Source: CAZWHE01 sp964633825 (GTDB taxonomy: Bacteria > Planctomycetota > B15-G4 > CAYZWU01). Taken from it: a stretch of 32,929 nucleotides of DNA. Each line of letters starts with the position of its first letter. Position 1 is the first letter of the stretch. Position numbers and translations under genes: made by a program. Positions 1 through 8,871 of this stretch are shown one piece after another. The notes under the pieces were generated by a model. It made no database searches. It was not told the origin of the DNA and saw only the letters and a program-made list of their open reading frames with translations. Where the stretch lies: NCBI GenBank assembly GCA_964633825.1, contig CAZWHE010000025.1:1-32929 (forward strand), in the 5' to 3' direction.

Positions 1-230
1 TCTACACGATCGCCCTCGTGTTCATCGTCTTCGATGTGGAGATCGCCTTCCTCTTTCCCTGGGCCCGGGTCTTCAAGGATTTCGTGGCCGAAGGGAACGG
101 CGCGATCGCCCTCTTCGAGGGGCTCGTCTTCATTGTGATTCTCTTTTTCGGTCTCGTCTATGTCTGGGCCAAGGGCGACCTCGAGTGGGTCAAGTCGTTC
201 AAGCCGCAGGAAGGCCAGGAGAAGGAATAA
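1..230 (+). CDS. nuoA: NADH-quinone oxidoreductase subunit A, 3' part (NuoA)
   Basis: Small membrane subunit of respiratory complex I, next to the quinone-binding site at the junction of the peripheral and membrane arms. Only the C-terminal part is in the window; the frame is open from base 3. The family signature is visible right at the edge: Y-T-I-A-L-V-F-I-V-F-D-V-E-I-A-F-L-F-P-W-A, matching the conserved FDVE..FL.PWA of NuoA, with the acidic residues of the D-V-E loop present. A second hydrophobic helix (LFEGLVFIVILFFGLVYVWA) and a charged tail follow. Its TAA stop shares its last A with the ATG of nuoB (TAATG), which suggests translational coupling. The start and the operon promoter lie upstream of the window. 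Confidence 0.95.
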   Translation, partial: YTIALVFIVFDVEIAFLFPWARVFKDFVAEGNGAIALFEGLVFIVILFFGLVYVWAKGDLEWVKSFKPQEGQEKE

Positions 231-724
231 TGGGTTTTCTCGAGAACAGGCTTCCCAACGTGGGGTTGTTCAAGCTCGCCGACACGGCCGTTGACTGGGC
301 CAGGCTTTCGTCGATCTGGCCCATGACGTTCGGAATCGCCTGCTGCGCCATCGAGATGATGTCCACGGGCATGGCGCACTTCGACCTCGACAGGTTCGGA
401 ATGGGCGTTTTTCGAGCCTCGCCGCGCCAGGCCGACCTCATGATCGTGGCCGGCACGGTCAACGTGAAAATGGCGCCCGTGGTGAAGAGGCTTCACGAAC
501 AGATGCCCGAACCGAAGTACGTGATCGCCATGGGCGCGTGCACGATCGGCGGCGGGCCCTACTGCGTCCACGGCTACAACGTGATCAAGGGCGTGGACAA
601 CCTCATCCCCGTCGACGTCTACGTGCCGGGCTGCCCGCCGCGGCCCGAGGCCCTTCTCGACGGTTTGATGCGCCTGCAGGAAAAGATCCGCAAAGAGCAG
701 GTCCTGACTCGCAGGAAAGCGTGA
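230..724 (+). CDS. nuoB: NADH-quinone oxidoreductase subunit B (NuoB)
   Basis: Peripheral-arm subunit that carries iron-sulfur cluster N2, the last electron carrier before quinone. The 164-residue protein has all four N2 ligands: the adjacent pair C38-C39 (IACCAIEMM), C104 (MGACTIGGG) and C135 (VPGCPPRPE). Length and motifs are normal for the family. An upstream in-frame start exists inside nuoA, but the ATG at 230, which overlaps the nuoA stop, gives the expected N-terminus (MGFLENRLPNVG) and is preferred. nuoC follows 11 nt after the stop. Confidence 0.96.
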   Translation: MGFLENRLPNVGLFKLADTAVDWARLSSIWPMTFGIACCAIEMMSTGMAHFDLDRFGMGVFRASPRQADLMIVAGTVNVKMAPVVKRLHEQMPEPKYVIAMGACTIGGGPYCVHGYNVIKGVDNLIPVDVYVPGCPPRPEALLDGLMRLQEKIRKEQVLTRRKA

Positions 725-735
725 GGAGAACAACG

Positions 736-1236
736 ATGCAGCCTGCCGAGATTTTCGAAAGCCTGAAGGCCGCGGACGTCCCGGGCGTTCTCGAATTCGC
801 GGACGGACCGGCCGACCCCGCGATCTTCGTGGAGCCCGAAAAGCTCCCCCTCGTCCTCGAGCACCTGAAGGAGGACCCCGGCCTCGCGATGGACCAGCTC
901 TCCCTCGTCTCGGGCGTCCACTACGAGGATCGCTTCGAATCGGTCTACCACCTCCTCTCGACGACGCTGAAACACGACATCGTTCTCCGCGCGAAGCTCG
1001 ACGCCGAAGACCCCGTCGTCCCCACGGCCGCGACGGTCCATCCCACGGCGGACTGGCACGAGAGGGAGACCTTCGACCTCGTGGGGATCCGGTTCGAGGG
1101 GCATCCCGATTTCCGTCGGATTTATCTTCCCGATGACTGGGAGGGGCACCCCCTGCGCCGCGGTTACGAGGATCCCGACGAATACAACGGCATCCCGCTC
1201 CGAGACGTGAACCGCGAAAAGTGGGGGACCCCATGA
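736..1236 (+). CDS. nuoC: NADH-quinone oxidoreductase subunit C (NuoC)
   Basis: The 30-kDa-type peripheral subunit of complex I, which pairs with NuoD and NuoB in the quinone-reducing module. The 166-residue protein carries the family signature near its C-terminus: WHERETFDLVGIRFEGHPD followed by FRRIYLPDDW and EGHPLRRGY. The ATG at 736 is chosen because GAGGAG (723-728) lies 7 nt upstream and the gene starts just after the nuoB stop. NuoC is separate here, not fused to NuoD as in some enterobacteria. Its TGA overlaps the nuoD ATG (ATGA). Confidence 0.95.
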   Translation: MQPAEIFESLKAADVPGVLEFADGPADPAIFVEPEKLPLVLEHLKEDPGLAMDQLSLVSGVHYEDRFESVYHLLSTTLKHDIVLRAKLDAEDPVVPTAATVHPTADWHERETFDLVGIRFEGHPDFRRIYLPDDWEGHPLRRGYEDPDEYNGIPLRDVNREKWGTP

Positions 1237-2378
1237 CCAGCGCGACTGAAAAATACTCCGATGTTTCCACCCAGGAGATGACGATCAACATGGGGCCCCA
1301 GCACCCGGCCACCCACGGGGTGCTCCGGGTCGTGATCAAGGCCGACGGCGAGATCATCACCTGGGCCGACCCCGACGTGGGAAACCTCCACCGCGCCAAG
1401 GAGAAGATCGGCCAGGAGCTGAAATACACCCAGTTCATTCCCTACACCGACAGGCTCGACTACCTGGCCGGCATGAACAACCAGCTCGGCTACTGCCTTT
1501 CCGTGGAAAAGCTCCTCGGCGTGGAAGCGCCCGAGCGCGCCCAATACATCCGCACCATCGTGGTGGAGCTCAACAGGATTGCGTCCCATCTCGTCGCCTT
1601 CGGGACTTACTCTCTCGACATCGGCGCCTGGACGCCGCTCATCTACGCCTTCCGCGAGAGGGAATGGATCCTCAAGCTCTTCGAGATGATCTCGGGCGCG
1701 CGCATGACCTTCAACTACATGCGGATCGGAGGCGTGCGCGCCGACCTGACCGACGGCTGGATCGACGAGTGCCGCCGCTACCTCGACGAACAGGAGAGAC
1801 GCTGGCCGGAATACAACCGGATCCTGTCGAACAACCACATCTTCGTGAAGCGGACGGCGAACATAGCCGTCGTTTCGGCCGAAGAAGCTGTCGCTTACGG
1901 ATGGACCGGCCCCTGTCTCAGGGCGTCGGGCGTCGACTTCGACCTGCGCCGCGATTTTCCCTGTCTCGTCTATGACAAGGTCGACTTCGACGTCTGCACC
2001 GGTGAAGGGCTCAAGGGAAGCGTGGGGGACTGCTGGGACCGCTACTGGGTGCGGATGCTCGAGATCCTGCAGAGCATCCGCATCGTGCGCCAGTGTCTCG
2101 ACCGACTCCCCGAGGGCGATATCAAGACGAAGGAAGTGAAGAAAGTGATCAAGCCCGCCGAGGGCGCGCAGGCTTACGTGCGCACGGAAAACCCCAAGGG
2201 CGAGGTGGGCTACTACGTTGTGAGCGACGGCTCAGCCGTTCCATACCGCGTCCGGATCCGCGCCCCGAGCTTCAACAACCTGTCGATCATGTCGAAAGCC
2301 CTGCCCGGCCTCATGCTGGCCGACGTGGTTGCTTTCATCGGATCGCTCGACATCGTTCTGGGCGAAGTGGACCGTTAG
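1233..2378 (+). CDS. nuoD: NADH-quinone oxidoreductase subunit D (NuoD)
   Basis: The 49-kDa-type subunit of complex I, related to the large subunit of NiFe hydrogenases; with NuoB it forms the quinone pocket. The 381-residue protein has the conserved N-terminal INMGPQHPATHGVLR, the IPYTDRLDYLAGM segment that holds the quinone-contacting Tyr, and the C-terminal SLDIVLGEVDR. The ATG at 1233 overlaps the nuoC stop; an in-frame GTG at 1221 is less likely. The segment usually read as IGYLHRG.EK is VGNLHRAKEK here (about 1374-1406), a mild departure from the family consensus. No other oddity was seen. Confidence 0.95.
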   Translation: MTSATEKYSDVSTQEMTINMGPQHPATHGVLRVVIKADGEIITWADPDVGNLHRAKEKIGQELKYTQFIPYTDRLDYLAGMNNQLGYCLSVEKLLGVEAPERAQYIRTIVVELNRIASHLVAFGTYSLDIGAWTPLIYAFREREWILKLFEMISGARMTFNYMRIGGVRADLTDGWIDECRRYLDEQERRWPEYNRILSNNHIFVKRTANIAVVSAEEAVAYGWTGPCLRASGVDFDLRRDFPCLVYDKVDFDVCTGEGLKGSVGDCWDRYWVRMLEILQSIRIVRQCLDRLPEGDIKTKEVKKVIKPAEGAQAYVRTENPKGEVGYYVVSDGSAVPYRVRIRAPSFNNLSIMSKALPGLMLADVVAFIGSLDIVLGEVDR

Positions 2379-2404
2379 CGAGGACATCCTGAGGAGAGGG
2401 CTCC

Positions 2405-3660
2405 ATGGAAAGCCTCATCGAGTATTTCGAAACAATCGAGTGGATGAAGGATCCCGGAATCGACTGGATGCGGGAGATGGCCTTCATTCCTCATCTTCTC
2501 GGTTACGCCATTGTCGTGGGGATCGTCTTCGGCGTTTTCGCGGTCTATGCCATGTTCACCATCTGGATGGAGCGCAAGGTCTCGGCCCACATGCAGTCCC
2601 GCCTCGGCCCGATGCGGACGGGCGGGTGGCACGGCTGGGCCCAGTCGATCGCCGACGCGGTCAAGCTCCTCTTCAAGGAGGACATCCGGCCCGGCGCCGC
2701 GAACGCCGTTCTCTGGTGGATCGCGCCGGCCCTCGTTTTTGCCGCCGCTTTCGCCGGTTTCGTGGCCCTGCCCGTTTCCAGGGGATGGGTGGTCAATGAC
2801 CTGAACCTCGGCGTCTTCTACATCGTCTCCATCGCTTCNNNNNNNNNNNNNNNNNNNNNNNNNNNNNNNNNNNNNNNNNNNNNNNNNNNNNNNNNNNNNN
2901 NNNNNNNNNNNNNNNNNNNNNNNNNNNNNNNNNNNNNNGATGGGTGGTCAATGACCTGAACCTCGGCGTCTTCTACATCGTCTCCATCGCTTCGGTCGAG
3001 GTGGTGGGCGTGATCATGGCGGGATGGAGCTCCAACAACAAGTGGTCGCTCCTCGGCGCGATCCGCGGAGGCGCCCAGGTCGTCTCCTACGAGATTCCGG
3101 CCGCCATGGCCCTCATGGTGCCGATCCTGATGGTCGGTTCCTTCAGCCTCACCGAAATCGTGGACGCCCAGGGCGGCGCCTGGTTCATCCTGGCGTCCCC
3201 ATGGCTCTTCATCGCCGGGATCATTTATTTCCTGGCATCCATCGCGGGGTGCAAGAGAGCGCCCTTCGACATCCCCGAGGCGGAGTCGGAGCTCGTGGCC
3301 GGATTCCACACCGAGTATTCGGGCCTCCGTTTCTCCTTCTTCTTCATGGAAGAGTATATCTCGGTCTTCATCGTTTCCGGGGTCTTCGCCACCTGCTTCC
3401 TCGGCGGATGGCACCTCCCCTTCTACGAACTGAATTTCGATTCCGGCTTGATGATCTTTCTCGGGGCCCTGATCTGCGTGGCCAAGATCATGTTCATGGT
3501 TTTCATGCAGATGTGGCTCCGGTGGACGCTGCCGAGGCTGCGCGTCGACCAGGTGATGAGTGTGGGGTACAAGTACCTGACCCCCTTCGCCTTTCTCGCC
3601 GTGGTGGGAGCGGCCGTTTACGAGTACGCCGGCTGGCACTGGATCCCGGGTGTTTTCTGA
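2405..3660 (+). CDS. nuoH: NADH-quinone oxidoreductase subunit H (NuoH), interrupted by an assembly gap
   Basis: Membrane subunit that joins the proton-pumping arm to the peripheral arm and forms part of the quinone channel. The left part runs from ATG 2405 to the N block and contains IWMERKVSAHMQSRLGPMR. The right part, in another frame, contains KRAPFDIPEAESELVAGFH, the conserved acidic loop. The 100 N at 2839-2938 are flanked by identical 55-bp sequences, both coding GWVVNDLNLGVFYIVSIA. Removing the N run and one copy (155 bp) joins the two frames exactly and gives a 366-residue protein of normal NuoH length. The gene is therefore very probably intact in the organism. nuoI begins 18 nt downstream, with GAGGAG across the nuoH stop. 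Confidence 0.93.
2784..2838 (+). repeat. 55-bp direct duplication, left copy (contig overlap)
   Basis: Identical to 2939-2993 on the other side of the N run. This is the signature of two contigs that overlap at their ends but were scaffolded with a default gap instead of being merged. It is an artefact, not a biological repeat. Confidence 0.9.
2839..2938. other. assembly gap of exactly 100 N inside nuoH
   Basis: Exactly 100 N, a default scaffolding size. Because the flanks duplicate each other, the true gap length is probably negative (a 55-bp overlap), so no sequence is likely to be missing. Confidence 0.97.
2939..2993 (+). repeat. 55-bp direct duplication, right copy (contig overlap)
   Basis: Identical to 2784-2838. 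See the left copy: collapsing the two restores the nuoH reading frame. Confidence 0.9.
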
Positions 3661-3678
3661 GGAGAGTAAATCTTACCG

Positions 3679-4224
3679 ATGAGTGCTTACTTCAAGGATC
3701 TCAGCGACGGCATCGTCACCGCACTCAAGGGGATGTCGGTCACGGGGAAGCACCTCTTCAGCAAGCCCGTCACGGTGCAGTACCCGAACGAGCAGCTCCC
3801 CATCGCCGACGCCTTCTGCGGGAAGCACAAGCTGGTCCAGGAAGGGTGCCGCGCCTGCGGCCTCTGCGAGAAGGCCTGCCCCGTGGACTGCATCTTCACC
3901 GATTCGGAGCGCCACATGAAGCGCGTCATCGAGTGGAAGGCCTTCACCATCGACTACAACAAGTGCATCTTCTGCGGCCTCTGCGTCGAGGCCTGCCCCT
4001 CGGAAGCCCTCTTGATGACCAAGGAGTTCGATCTCTCCACCTATGACCGGAGGGAGTCGATCATCGATTTCCTCGAGTGGAAGGGGCTCCGGCCGGAGGA
4101 CCTGGAAAAGATCGAGATCCTCAAGAAGGAGGCGGAGGAGAAGAAGAAGAAAGATGCGGAGAAGAAGAAAAAGACCGCTGAAAACAACGCCGGCGGCCTT
4201 GCCGCCGACGGGGACAAGGAGTAA
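3679..4224 (+). CDS. nuoI: NADH-quinone oxidoreductase subunit I (NuoI), 2x[4Fe-4S]
   Basis: Ferredoxin-like subunit of complex I carrying clusters N6a and N6b, which pass electrons to N2 in NuoB. The 181-residue protein has two complete CxxCxxCxxxCP motifs: C57-C60-C63-C67 and C96-C99-C102-C106. A Lys/Glu-rich tail of about 40 residues (from about 140: EKIEILKKEAEEKKKKD and on) extends past the ferredoxin core and is probably a charged helix. Such tails vary in the family. The gene sits in the standard place between nuoH and nuoJ. Confidence 0.95.
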   Translation: MSAYFKDLSDGIVTALKGMSVTGKHLFSKPVTVQYPNEQLPIADAFCGKHKLVQEGCRACGLCEKACPVDCIFTDSERHMKRVIEWKAFTIDYNKCIFCGLCVEACPSEALLMTKEFDLSTYDRRESIIDFLEWKGLRPEDLEKIEILKKEAEEKKKKDAEKKKKTAENNAGGLAADGDKE

Positions 4225-4236
4225 GGGGGGCCGGAT

Positions 4237-4749
4237 ATGACGATGTCCGTGCTGATGTTCTGGTTCTTCGCCGCGCTGGCCGTTATCGGATCGGCGCTCG
4301 TGGCCTTCCTGGGCAGGCTGGTCAATTCAGCCTTCGCCCTGGTGATGGCCCTGATCGGCGTGGCCGGGCTCTACTGGACGCTGGGCGCCGACTTCATCGG
4401 CGTCACCCAGATCCTGCTCTACGTGGGCGGGGTTACCGTGCTGATCCTCTACGGCGTGATGCTCACCCCCAAAGAGTCGACGCGCGTTCCCTGGATCCGG
4501 TTCATTCCGGCCGGGATCCTGACCGTGGCCGTTGGATTTCTGCTTCTCACCGCGTACAAGGGCGTGGAGCTCGCCCTGGCCGCCCGGGGGAGCGCGGCTT
4601 CGGCCGATTTCGAGCCTACGGCGGATAAAATCGGCGAGGCTTTTCTCGACCGGGAGGCCTACCTGATCCCCTTCGAGCTGGCGTCCGTTCTCCTGCTGAT
4701 CGTCGTGGTTGGCGCGGTCTTCATCGCCCGCAGAAGGAAGGAGGTCTGA
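4237..4749 (+). CDS. nuoJ: NADH-quinone oxidoreductase subunit J (NuoJ)
   Basis: Membrane subunit of complex I, 170 residues with about five hydrophobic segments. The third carries the family motif FIGVTQILLYVGGVTVLILYG, in which a Gly-rich helix forms the pi-bulge that links quinone chemistry to pumping. ATG 4237 follows a purine-rich AAGGGGGG; a second ATG at 4243 is also possible. The gene is followed after 2 nt by nuoK. Confidence 0.93.
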   Translation: MTMSVLMFWFFAALAVIGSALVAFLGRLVNSAFALVMALIGVAGLYWTLGADFIGVTQILLYVGGVTVLILYGVMLTPKESTRVPWIRFIPAGILTVAVGFLLLTAYKGVELALAARGSAASADFEPTADKIGEAFLDREAYLIPFELASVLLLIVVVGAVFIARRRKEV

Positions 4750-4751
4750 AA

Positions 4752-5075
4752 ATGGATTGCCCCTTCACCCCCGACAACGCGACCGCCTATTTCATCGTGA
4801 GCGGCCTCATGTTCCTTTTCGGCGTGCTCACCATCCTGACGCGGCGGAACGCCATCTACATCCTCATCGGCGTGGAGCTGATCCTCAACGCCGCGAATCT
4901 CAACTTCGTTGCCTTCTCCCGCTTCGGGGGGTTCGGCATCGACGGGCATATTTTTGCGATCTTCGTGATCATCCTGGCGGCGTCGGAAGCGGCCGTGGCG
5001 CTGGCCATCATTCTGCAGATTTTCAACCATTACAGGACCATTGACTTGAACGAGACCAACCTGATGAAGAGGTGA
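4752..5075 (+). CDS. nuoK: NADH-quinone oxidoreductase subunit K (NuoK)
   Basis: Small three-helix membrane subunit of complex I (107 residues), related to MrpC of Na+/H+ antiporters. The two functional membrane glutamates are present: E42 in YILIGVELILNAANL and E79 in IILAASEAAVALAI, equivalent to E36 and E72 of E. coli NuoK. It starts 2 nt after the nuoJ stop. The 58 nt between its stop and nuoL hold nothing recognisable except the ribosome site of nuoL. Confidence 0.94.
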   Translation: MDCPFTPDNATAYFIVSGLMFLFGVLTILTRRNAIYILIGVELILNAANLNFVAFSRFGGFGIDGHIFAIFVIILAASEAAVALAIILQIFNHYRTIDLNETNLMKR

Positions 5076-5133
5076 TGGATAAGGCGCGGGATCGGCAGCG
5101 GCTGAATCCCGGCGTATCGTGAGAGAGTCGAAT

Positions 5134-7254
5134 ATGGAACAGTTTTTCGAAACAACGACGCCCGCCTGGATCGCCGTAGCGATCGTCCTTATCCCGCTCC
5201 TGGGCTTCCTTGTCCAGATCTTCTTCGGGCGGAGCCTGCCCCGAAAGGGGGACTGGGTTCCCACGGGAGCGATCGGCGTCAGCGCCGTGCTCGCCGTCTA
5301 TCTGGGTGTGCAAATGTTCAGGGCCTGGAACCCCGATCTCTGTTACGAATCGGTCAGGGAAGGGTTTGTCTGGAGGTGGCTCGACTACGGGAAGGTGAAA
5401 CTCTTCTCGGGAGTACTCCTCGACAACGCCGGCATCATCATGCTCATGATGGTCACCGTTGTTTCATTCTTTATCCACCTCTTCTCCATCGGCTACATGC
5501 ACGGCGACAAGTATTACCATCGCTTCTTCGCCTATCTCGGCCTCTTCTGCTTTTCCATGCTCGGCCTGGTGGCCACGGACAACATTTTCTTCATGTTCAT
5601 CTTCTGGGAGCTCGTGGGATTCTGCTCCTACCTGCTCATCGGTTTTTTCTTCTACGAGGAGGAACCGCCGCGGGCGGCGAACAAGGCCTTTTTGGTCAAC
5701 AAGGTGGGCGACGTCCTCTTCATGCTCGGCTTCATCATCATCTTCCACGTGACCGGATCATTCAACTTCCGCGAGATCTTCCACTGCGTCGAGAGCGGCG
5801 ATTGGGCGCACCGCGCCGCCGAGATTCCGCTCTACGCCGGATGGATCACGCCGCACGGACTCCTCACGCTGGCCGGCGTGCTCGTTTTCTGCGGGGCCGT
5901 CTCCAAGTCGGCCCAGTTCCCGCTCCACGTCTGGCTCCCCGACGCCATGGCCGGTCCCACGCCGGTCTCGGCCCTGATCCACGCGGCCACCATGGTGGCG
6001 GCCGGCGTCTTCATGGTGGGGCGCATGTATCCCTTCTTCACGCCCGAAGCCCTTCTCGTGATCGCCGTCATCGGCATGATCACGGCCGTCTTCGCCGCCA
6101 CGATCGGCATCGTGCACAACGACATCAAGAAGGTGCTGGCCTACTCGACGTGCTCCCAGCTCGGCTACATGATCATGGCCCTCGGCGTGGGCGGGTTCAT
6201 GGCCGGGCTCTTCCACCTGATCACCCACGCCTGCTTCAAGGCCTGCCTCTTCCTCGGGTCGGGGTCGGTGATCCACGCCGTCCACACGCAGGACATGCGC
6301 GAGATGGGGGGGCTCCGCAAGAAAATGCCGGTCACCCACATCACCTTCCTCATCTCCACTCTGGCGCTCACGGGCGTCCCCTGCCTGTCGGGGTACTTCT
6401 CGAAAGACGCCATCATCGCCAACGCGCTCGAGTGGGGCATGACCGAGAAGGGCGCCCACTACCTCCCCTTCGTTTTCGGGGCCGGCGCGGCGTTCATGAC
6501 GATGTTCTACATGATGCGGCTCATGTACATGACCTTCTGGAACGAGCCCAAGAACCGGGAGAAGTATGACCACGCCCACGAGTCGCCGCCGGTGATGACG
6601 ATCCCGCTCGTCGCCCTCGCCGTGCTCGCCGTCATCGCGGCCGGCACGATCCTGCCCTGGCAGACGGCGGGCGACACGTGGTACGCCGACCTGGTCCGGA
6701 AGCCCGAAGCCGCGGCCGCGGCCGAAACGGCCGGCTTCCCCGAGATACGCCACACCTTCCACGAGCTCCACGAGGGGATGCACCACGCCGCCCACAGCGC
6801 CCACTATATCGCGCTCGGCGCCTCCCTCGCCATGGTGGCGCTCGGTTTCTTTCTCGCATGGCTCTTTTACGGCAGGAGGGTCTTCTCCGCCGAGAAAACG
6901 GCGAATGCGATCCGGCCCGTCTACAACACGGTGATCAACAAGTATTACATGGACGATTTCAACGATGTGGTGTTCGTGAAGGGGCTGCCAAAGCTCTGCC
7001 ACCTGTTCAGGATCACGGCCGAAGCGTTTATCGATTTTCTCGTGAACTTCTCCGGGTATTTCACCCGGTTTACGGCGTTCATCCACGGTCTCGTCGACAA
7101 GTACGTCGTCGACGGCCTGGTCAACTTCTGGTGGTGGTTCAGCCACCTCCTGTCGGGCATCTTCCGCGTTCTGCAAACGGGCAACACCAAGGACTACCTC
7201 GGCATGGCCCTGCTCGGCGCGGTGATCATTGCACTGGTGATGCTCTTCGTGTGA
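5134..7254 (+). CDS. nuoL: NADH-quinone oxidoreductase subunit L (NuoL)
   Basis: Distal antiporter-like proton-pumping subunit of complex I. From the ATG at 5134 the protein has 706 residues; GAGAGAG (5121-5127) lies 6 nt upstream, so this ATG is preferred over the in-frame GTG at 5119. Key charged residues of the half-channels are visible: E159 in FIFWELVGFCSYLLIG and K258 in VSKSAQFPLHVWLPDAM. The His-rich stretch HELHEGMHHAAHSAHY comes before a late helix. The C-terminal 130 residues match the long lateral helix plus the final anchor helix typical of NuoL. No frame damage was seen. Confidence 0.95.
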   Translation: MEQFFETTTPAWIAVAIVLIPLLGFLVQIFFGRSLPRKGDWVPTGAIGVSAVLAVYLGVQMFRAWNPDLCYESVREGFVWRWLDYGKVKLFSGVLLDNAGIIMLMMVTVVSFFIHLFSIGYMHGDKYYHRFFAYLGLFCFSMLGLVATDNIFFMFIFWELVGFCSYLLIGFFFYEEEPPRAANKAFLVNKVGDVLFMLGFIIIFHVTGSFNFREIFHCVESGDWAHRAAEIPLYAGWITPHGLLTLAGVLVFCGAVSKSAQFPLHVWLPDAMAGPTPVSALIHAATMVAAGVFMVGRMYPFFTPEALLVIAVIGMITAVFAATIGIVHNDIKKVLAYSTCSQLGYMIMALGVGGFMAGLFHLITHACFKACLFLGSGSVIHAVHTQDMREMGGLRKKMPVTHITFLISTLALTGVPCLSGYFSKDAIIANALEWGMTEKGAHYLPFVFGAGAAFMTMFYMMRLMYMTFWNEPKNREKYDHAHESPPVMTIPLVALAVLAVIAAGTILPWQTAGDTWYADLVRKPEAAAAAETAGFPEIRHTFHELHEGMHHAAHSAHYIALGASLAMVALGFFLAWLFYGRRVFSAEKTANAIRPVYNTVINKYYMDDFNDVVFVKGLPKLCHLFRITAEAFIDFLVNFSGYFTRFTAFIHGLVDKYVVDGLVNFWWWFSHLLSGIFRVLQTGNTKDYLGMALLGAVIIALVMLFV

Positions 7255-7296
7255 AACGGAACCTTTGAGACACAATAAGAAAGGTCGGAACAACAA

Positions 7297-8856
7297 ATGG
7301 ATCCACTCGGAATCAGTCAGGCTGCTTCAGGTGCGGAGGGCGCAATCCCCTTCCTGACTCTGTTGTTTCTCATACCCGTCATCGGGATGTTCGTGATCTT
7401 GTTCATCCCGAAGGGCAAGAACGAGGCGATCAAGACGGTGTCGGCCATCGCGACGGGCGTCCCGCTCCTCCTGTCCTGCTACCTCTGGATCAACTTCAAC
7501 TACAGCGACACGGCCATGCAGTGGGTGGAGCGCGTCTCCTGGATCGAGGCCTTCAACATCGAGTACCACGTCGGTATCGACGGCCTCTCCATTCCGCTCG
7601 TTTTTCTCACGTGCCTCCTCCTCTTCATCGCCGTCTTCTCGTCGTGGAACATCGACAAGACGAAGGGGGGCGCTAAGGGGTACTTCATGCTCCTCCTTCT
7701 CCTGCAGGTCGGCATCGTGGGTGTTTTCATCTCCCTCGATTTCTTCCTCTTCTATGTCTTCTGGGAGGTCATGCTCCTGCCCATGTACTTCCTGATCGGG
7801 ATCTGGGGCGGGCCGAGGCGCGAGTACGCGGCGATCAAGTTCTTTCTCTACACACTCGTCGGTTCGGTGCTCATGCTCGTCGCCATGATCGCCCTCTATC
7901 TCACCTCCGAGCCGCACACCTTCAACATCCTGACACTCACCGAGCTGGGCCGCGCCGGGCAGCTCACGGGCGAGAACCTCGTGGCGGGCGGCGTCTTTCT
8001 CGGCGTCTCCTTCATCAAGTGGATCTGGATGTTCTTCTTCATCGGTTTCGCCATCAAGGTGCCGGTTTTTCCCTTCCACACGTGGCTCCCCGACGCTCAC
8101 GTCGAGGCGCCCACGGCGATATCGGTCATCCTGGCCGGCATCCTCCTGAAGCTCGGAGCTTACGGTATCTTCCGGATCAATTTCGGCATGTTGCCCGATG
8201 CGACGAGGTACTTCGCTAATTTCCTCGCAGTCCTCGGAATGATCAATATCGTCTACGGCGCGCTCGTGGCCATGGCGCAGAGCGACTTCAAAAAACTGGT
8301 GGCCTACTCGTCGGTGAGCCACATGGGGTACGTGCTTCTCGGCGCGGCCTCGTTCACCACGGCGGGAATGATCGGCGCCAACTTCCAGCTCTTCGCCCAC
8401 GGCACATCGTCGGCCATGCTCTTCCTCCTGGTCGGCGTGATCTATGACCGGGCGCACCACAGGGATATCAACGGGTTCGGCGGCCTGGCCGCGGTGATGC
8501 CGCGCTACATGGGTCTGGCCACGATCGGCATCTTCGCCTCCCTCGGTCTGCCCAGCCTCTCTGGATTCGTGGCGGAAGCGCTCAGCCTGCTGGGTGCCTG
8601 GGAGGTCTATCCGCTCTTCACGGTGATCTCCCTTTCGGGCATCGTCATCTGCGCGGCCTTCTTCCTCTGGACGATCCAGCGGATCTTCCTCGGCCCCATC
8701 AACGAGAAGTACAAGGAAATGAAGGACGTGGACGGCCGCGAGATTTTCTGCCTCGTGCCGCTGGCGTTTCTGTGCATCCTGCTCGGGGTCTTTCCGTACC
8801 TCTTGATCGATTGGATGGCGCCCGCACTGAAAAACCTGCTCTCCTTCCTGCAGTAA
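7297..8856 (+). CDS. nuoM: NADH-quinone oxidoreductase subunit M (NuoM)
   Basis: Antiporter-like proton-pumping subunit of complex I, 519 residues, many membrane helices. Conserved E157 (FYVFWEVMLLPMYFLIG) and K254 (FAIKVPVFPFHTWLPDAH) are in place, equivalent to E144 and K234 of E. coli. The motif DAHVEAPTAISVILAGILLK is intact. It begins 42 nt after nuoL, with AGAAAGG upstream of ATG 7297. Length and sequence are ordinary for the family. Confidence 0.95.
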   Translation: MDPLGISQAASGAEGAIPFLTLLFLIPVIGMFVILFIPKGKNEAIKTVSAIATGVPLLLSCYLWINFNYSDTAMQWVERVSWIEAFNIEYHVGIDGLSIPLVFLTCLLLFIAVFSSWNIDKTKGGAKGYFMLLLLLQVGIVGVFISLDFFLFYVFWEVMLLPMYFLIGIWGGPRREYAAIKFFLYTLVGSVLMLVAMIALYLTSEPHTFNILTLTELGRAGQLTGENLVAGGVFLGVSFIKWIWMFFFIGFAIKVPVFPFHTWLPDAHVEAPTAISVILAGILLKLGAYGIFRINFGMLPDATRYFANFLAVLGMINIVYGALVAMAQSDFKKLVAYSSVSHMGYVLLGAASFTTAGMIGANFQLFAHGTSSAMLFLLVGVIYDRAHHRDINGFGGLAAVMPRYMGLATIGIFASLGLPSLSGFVAEALSLLGAWEVYPLFTVISLSGIVICAAFFLWTIQRIFLGPINEKYKEMKDVDGREIFCLVPLAFLCILLGVFPYLLIDWMAPALKNLLSFLQ

Positions 8857-8871
8857 CAGGAGTTTGATTCG

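Noticed and set aside
5119..5133. GTG start for nuoL 15 nt upstream
   Set aside because: The GAGAGAG ribosome site lies downstream of this GTG and fits the ATG at 5134.
5758..7296. Long minus-strand open frame opposite nuoL
   Set aside because: Same cause: antisense of a conserved gene, His/Glu/Arg-rich composition, no ribosome site.
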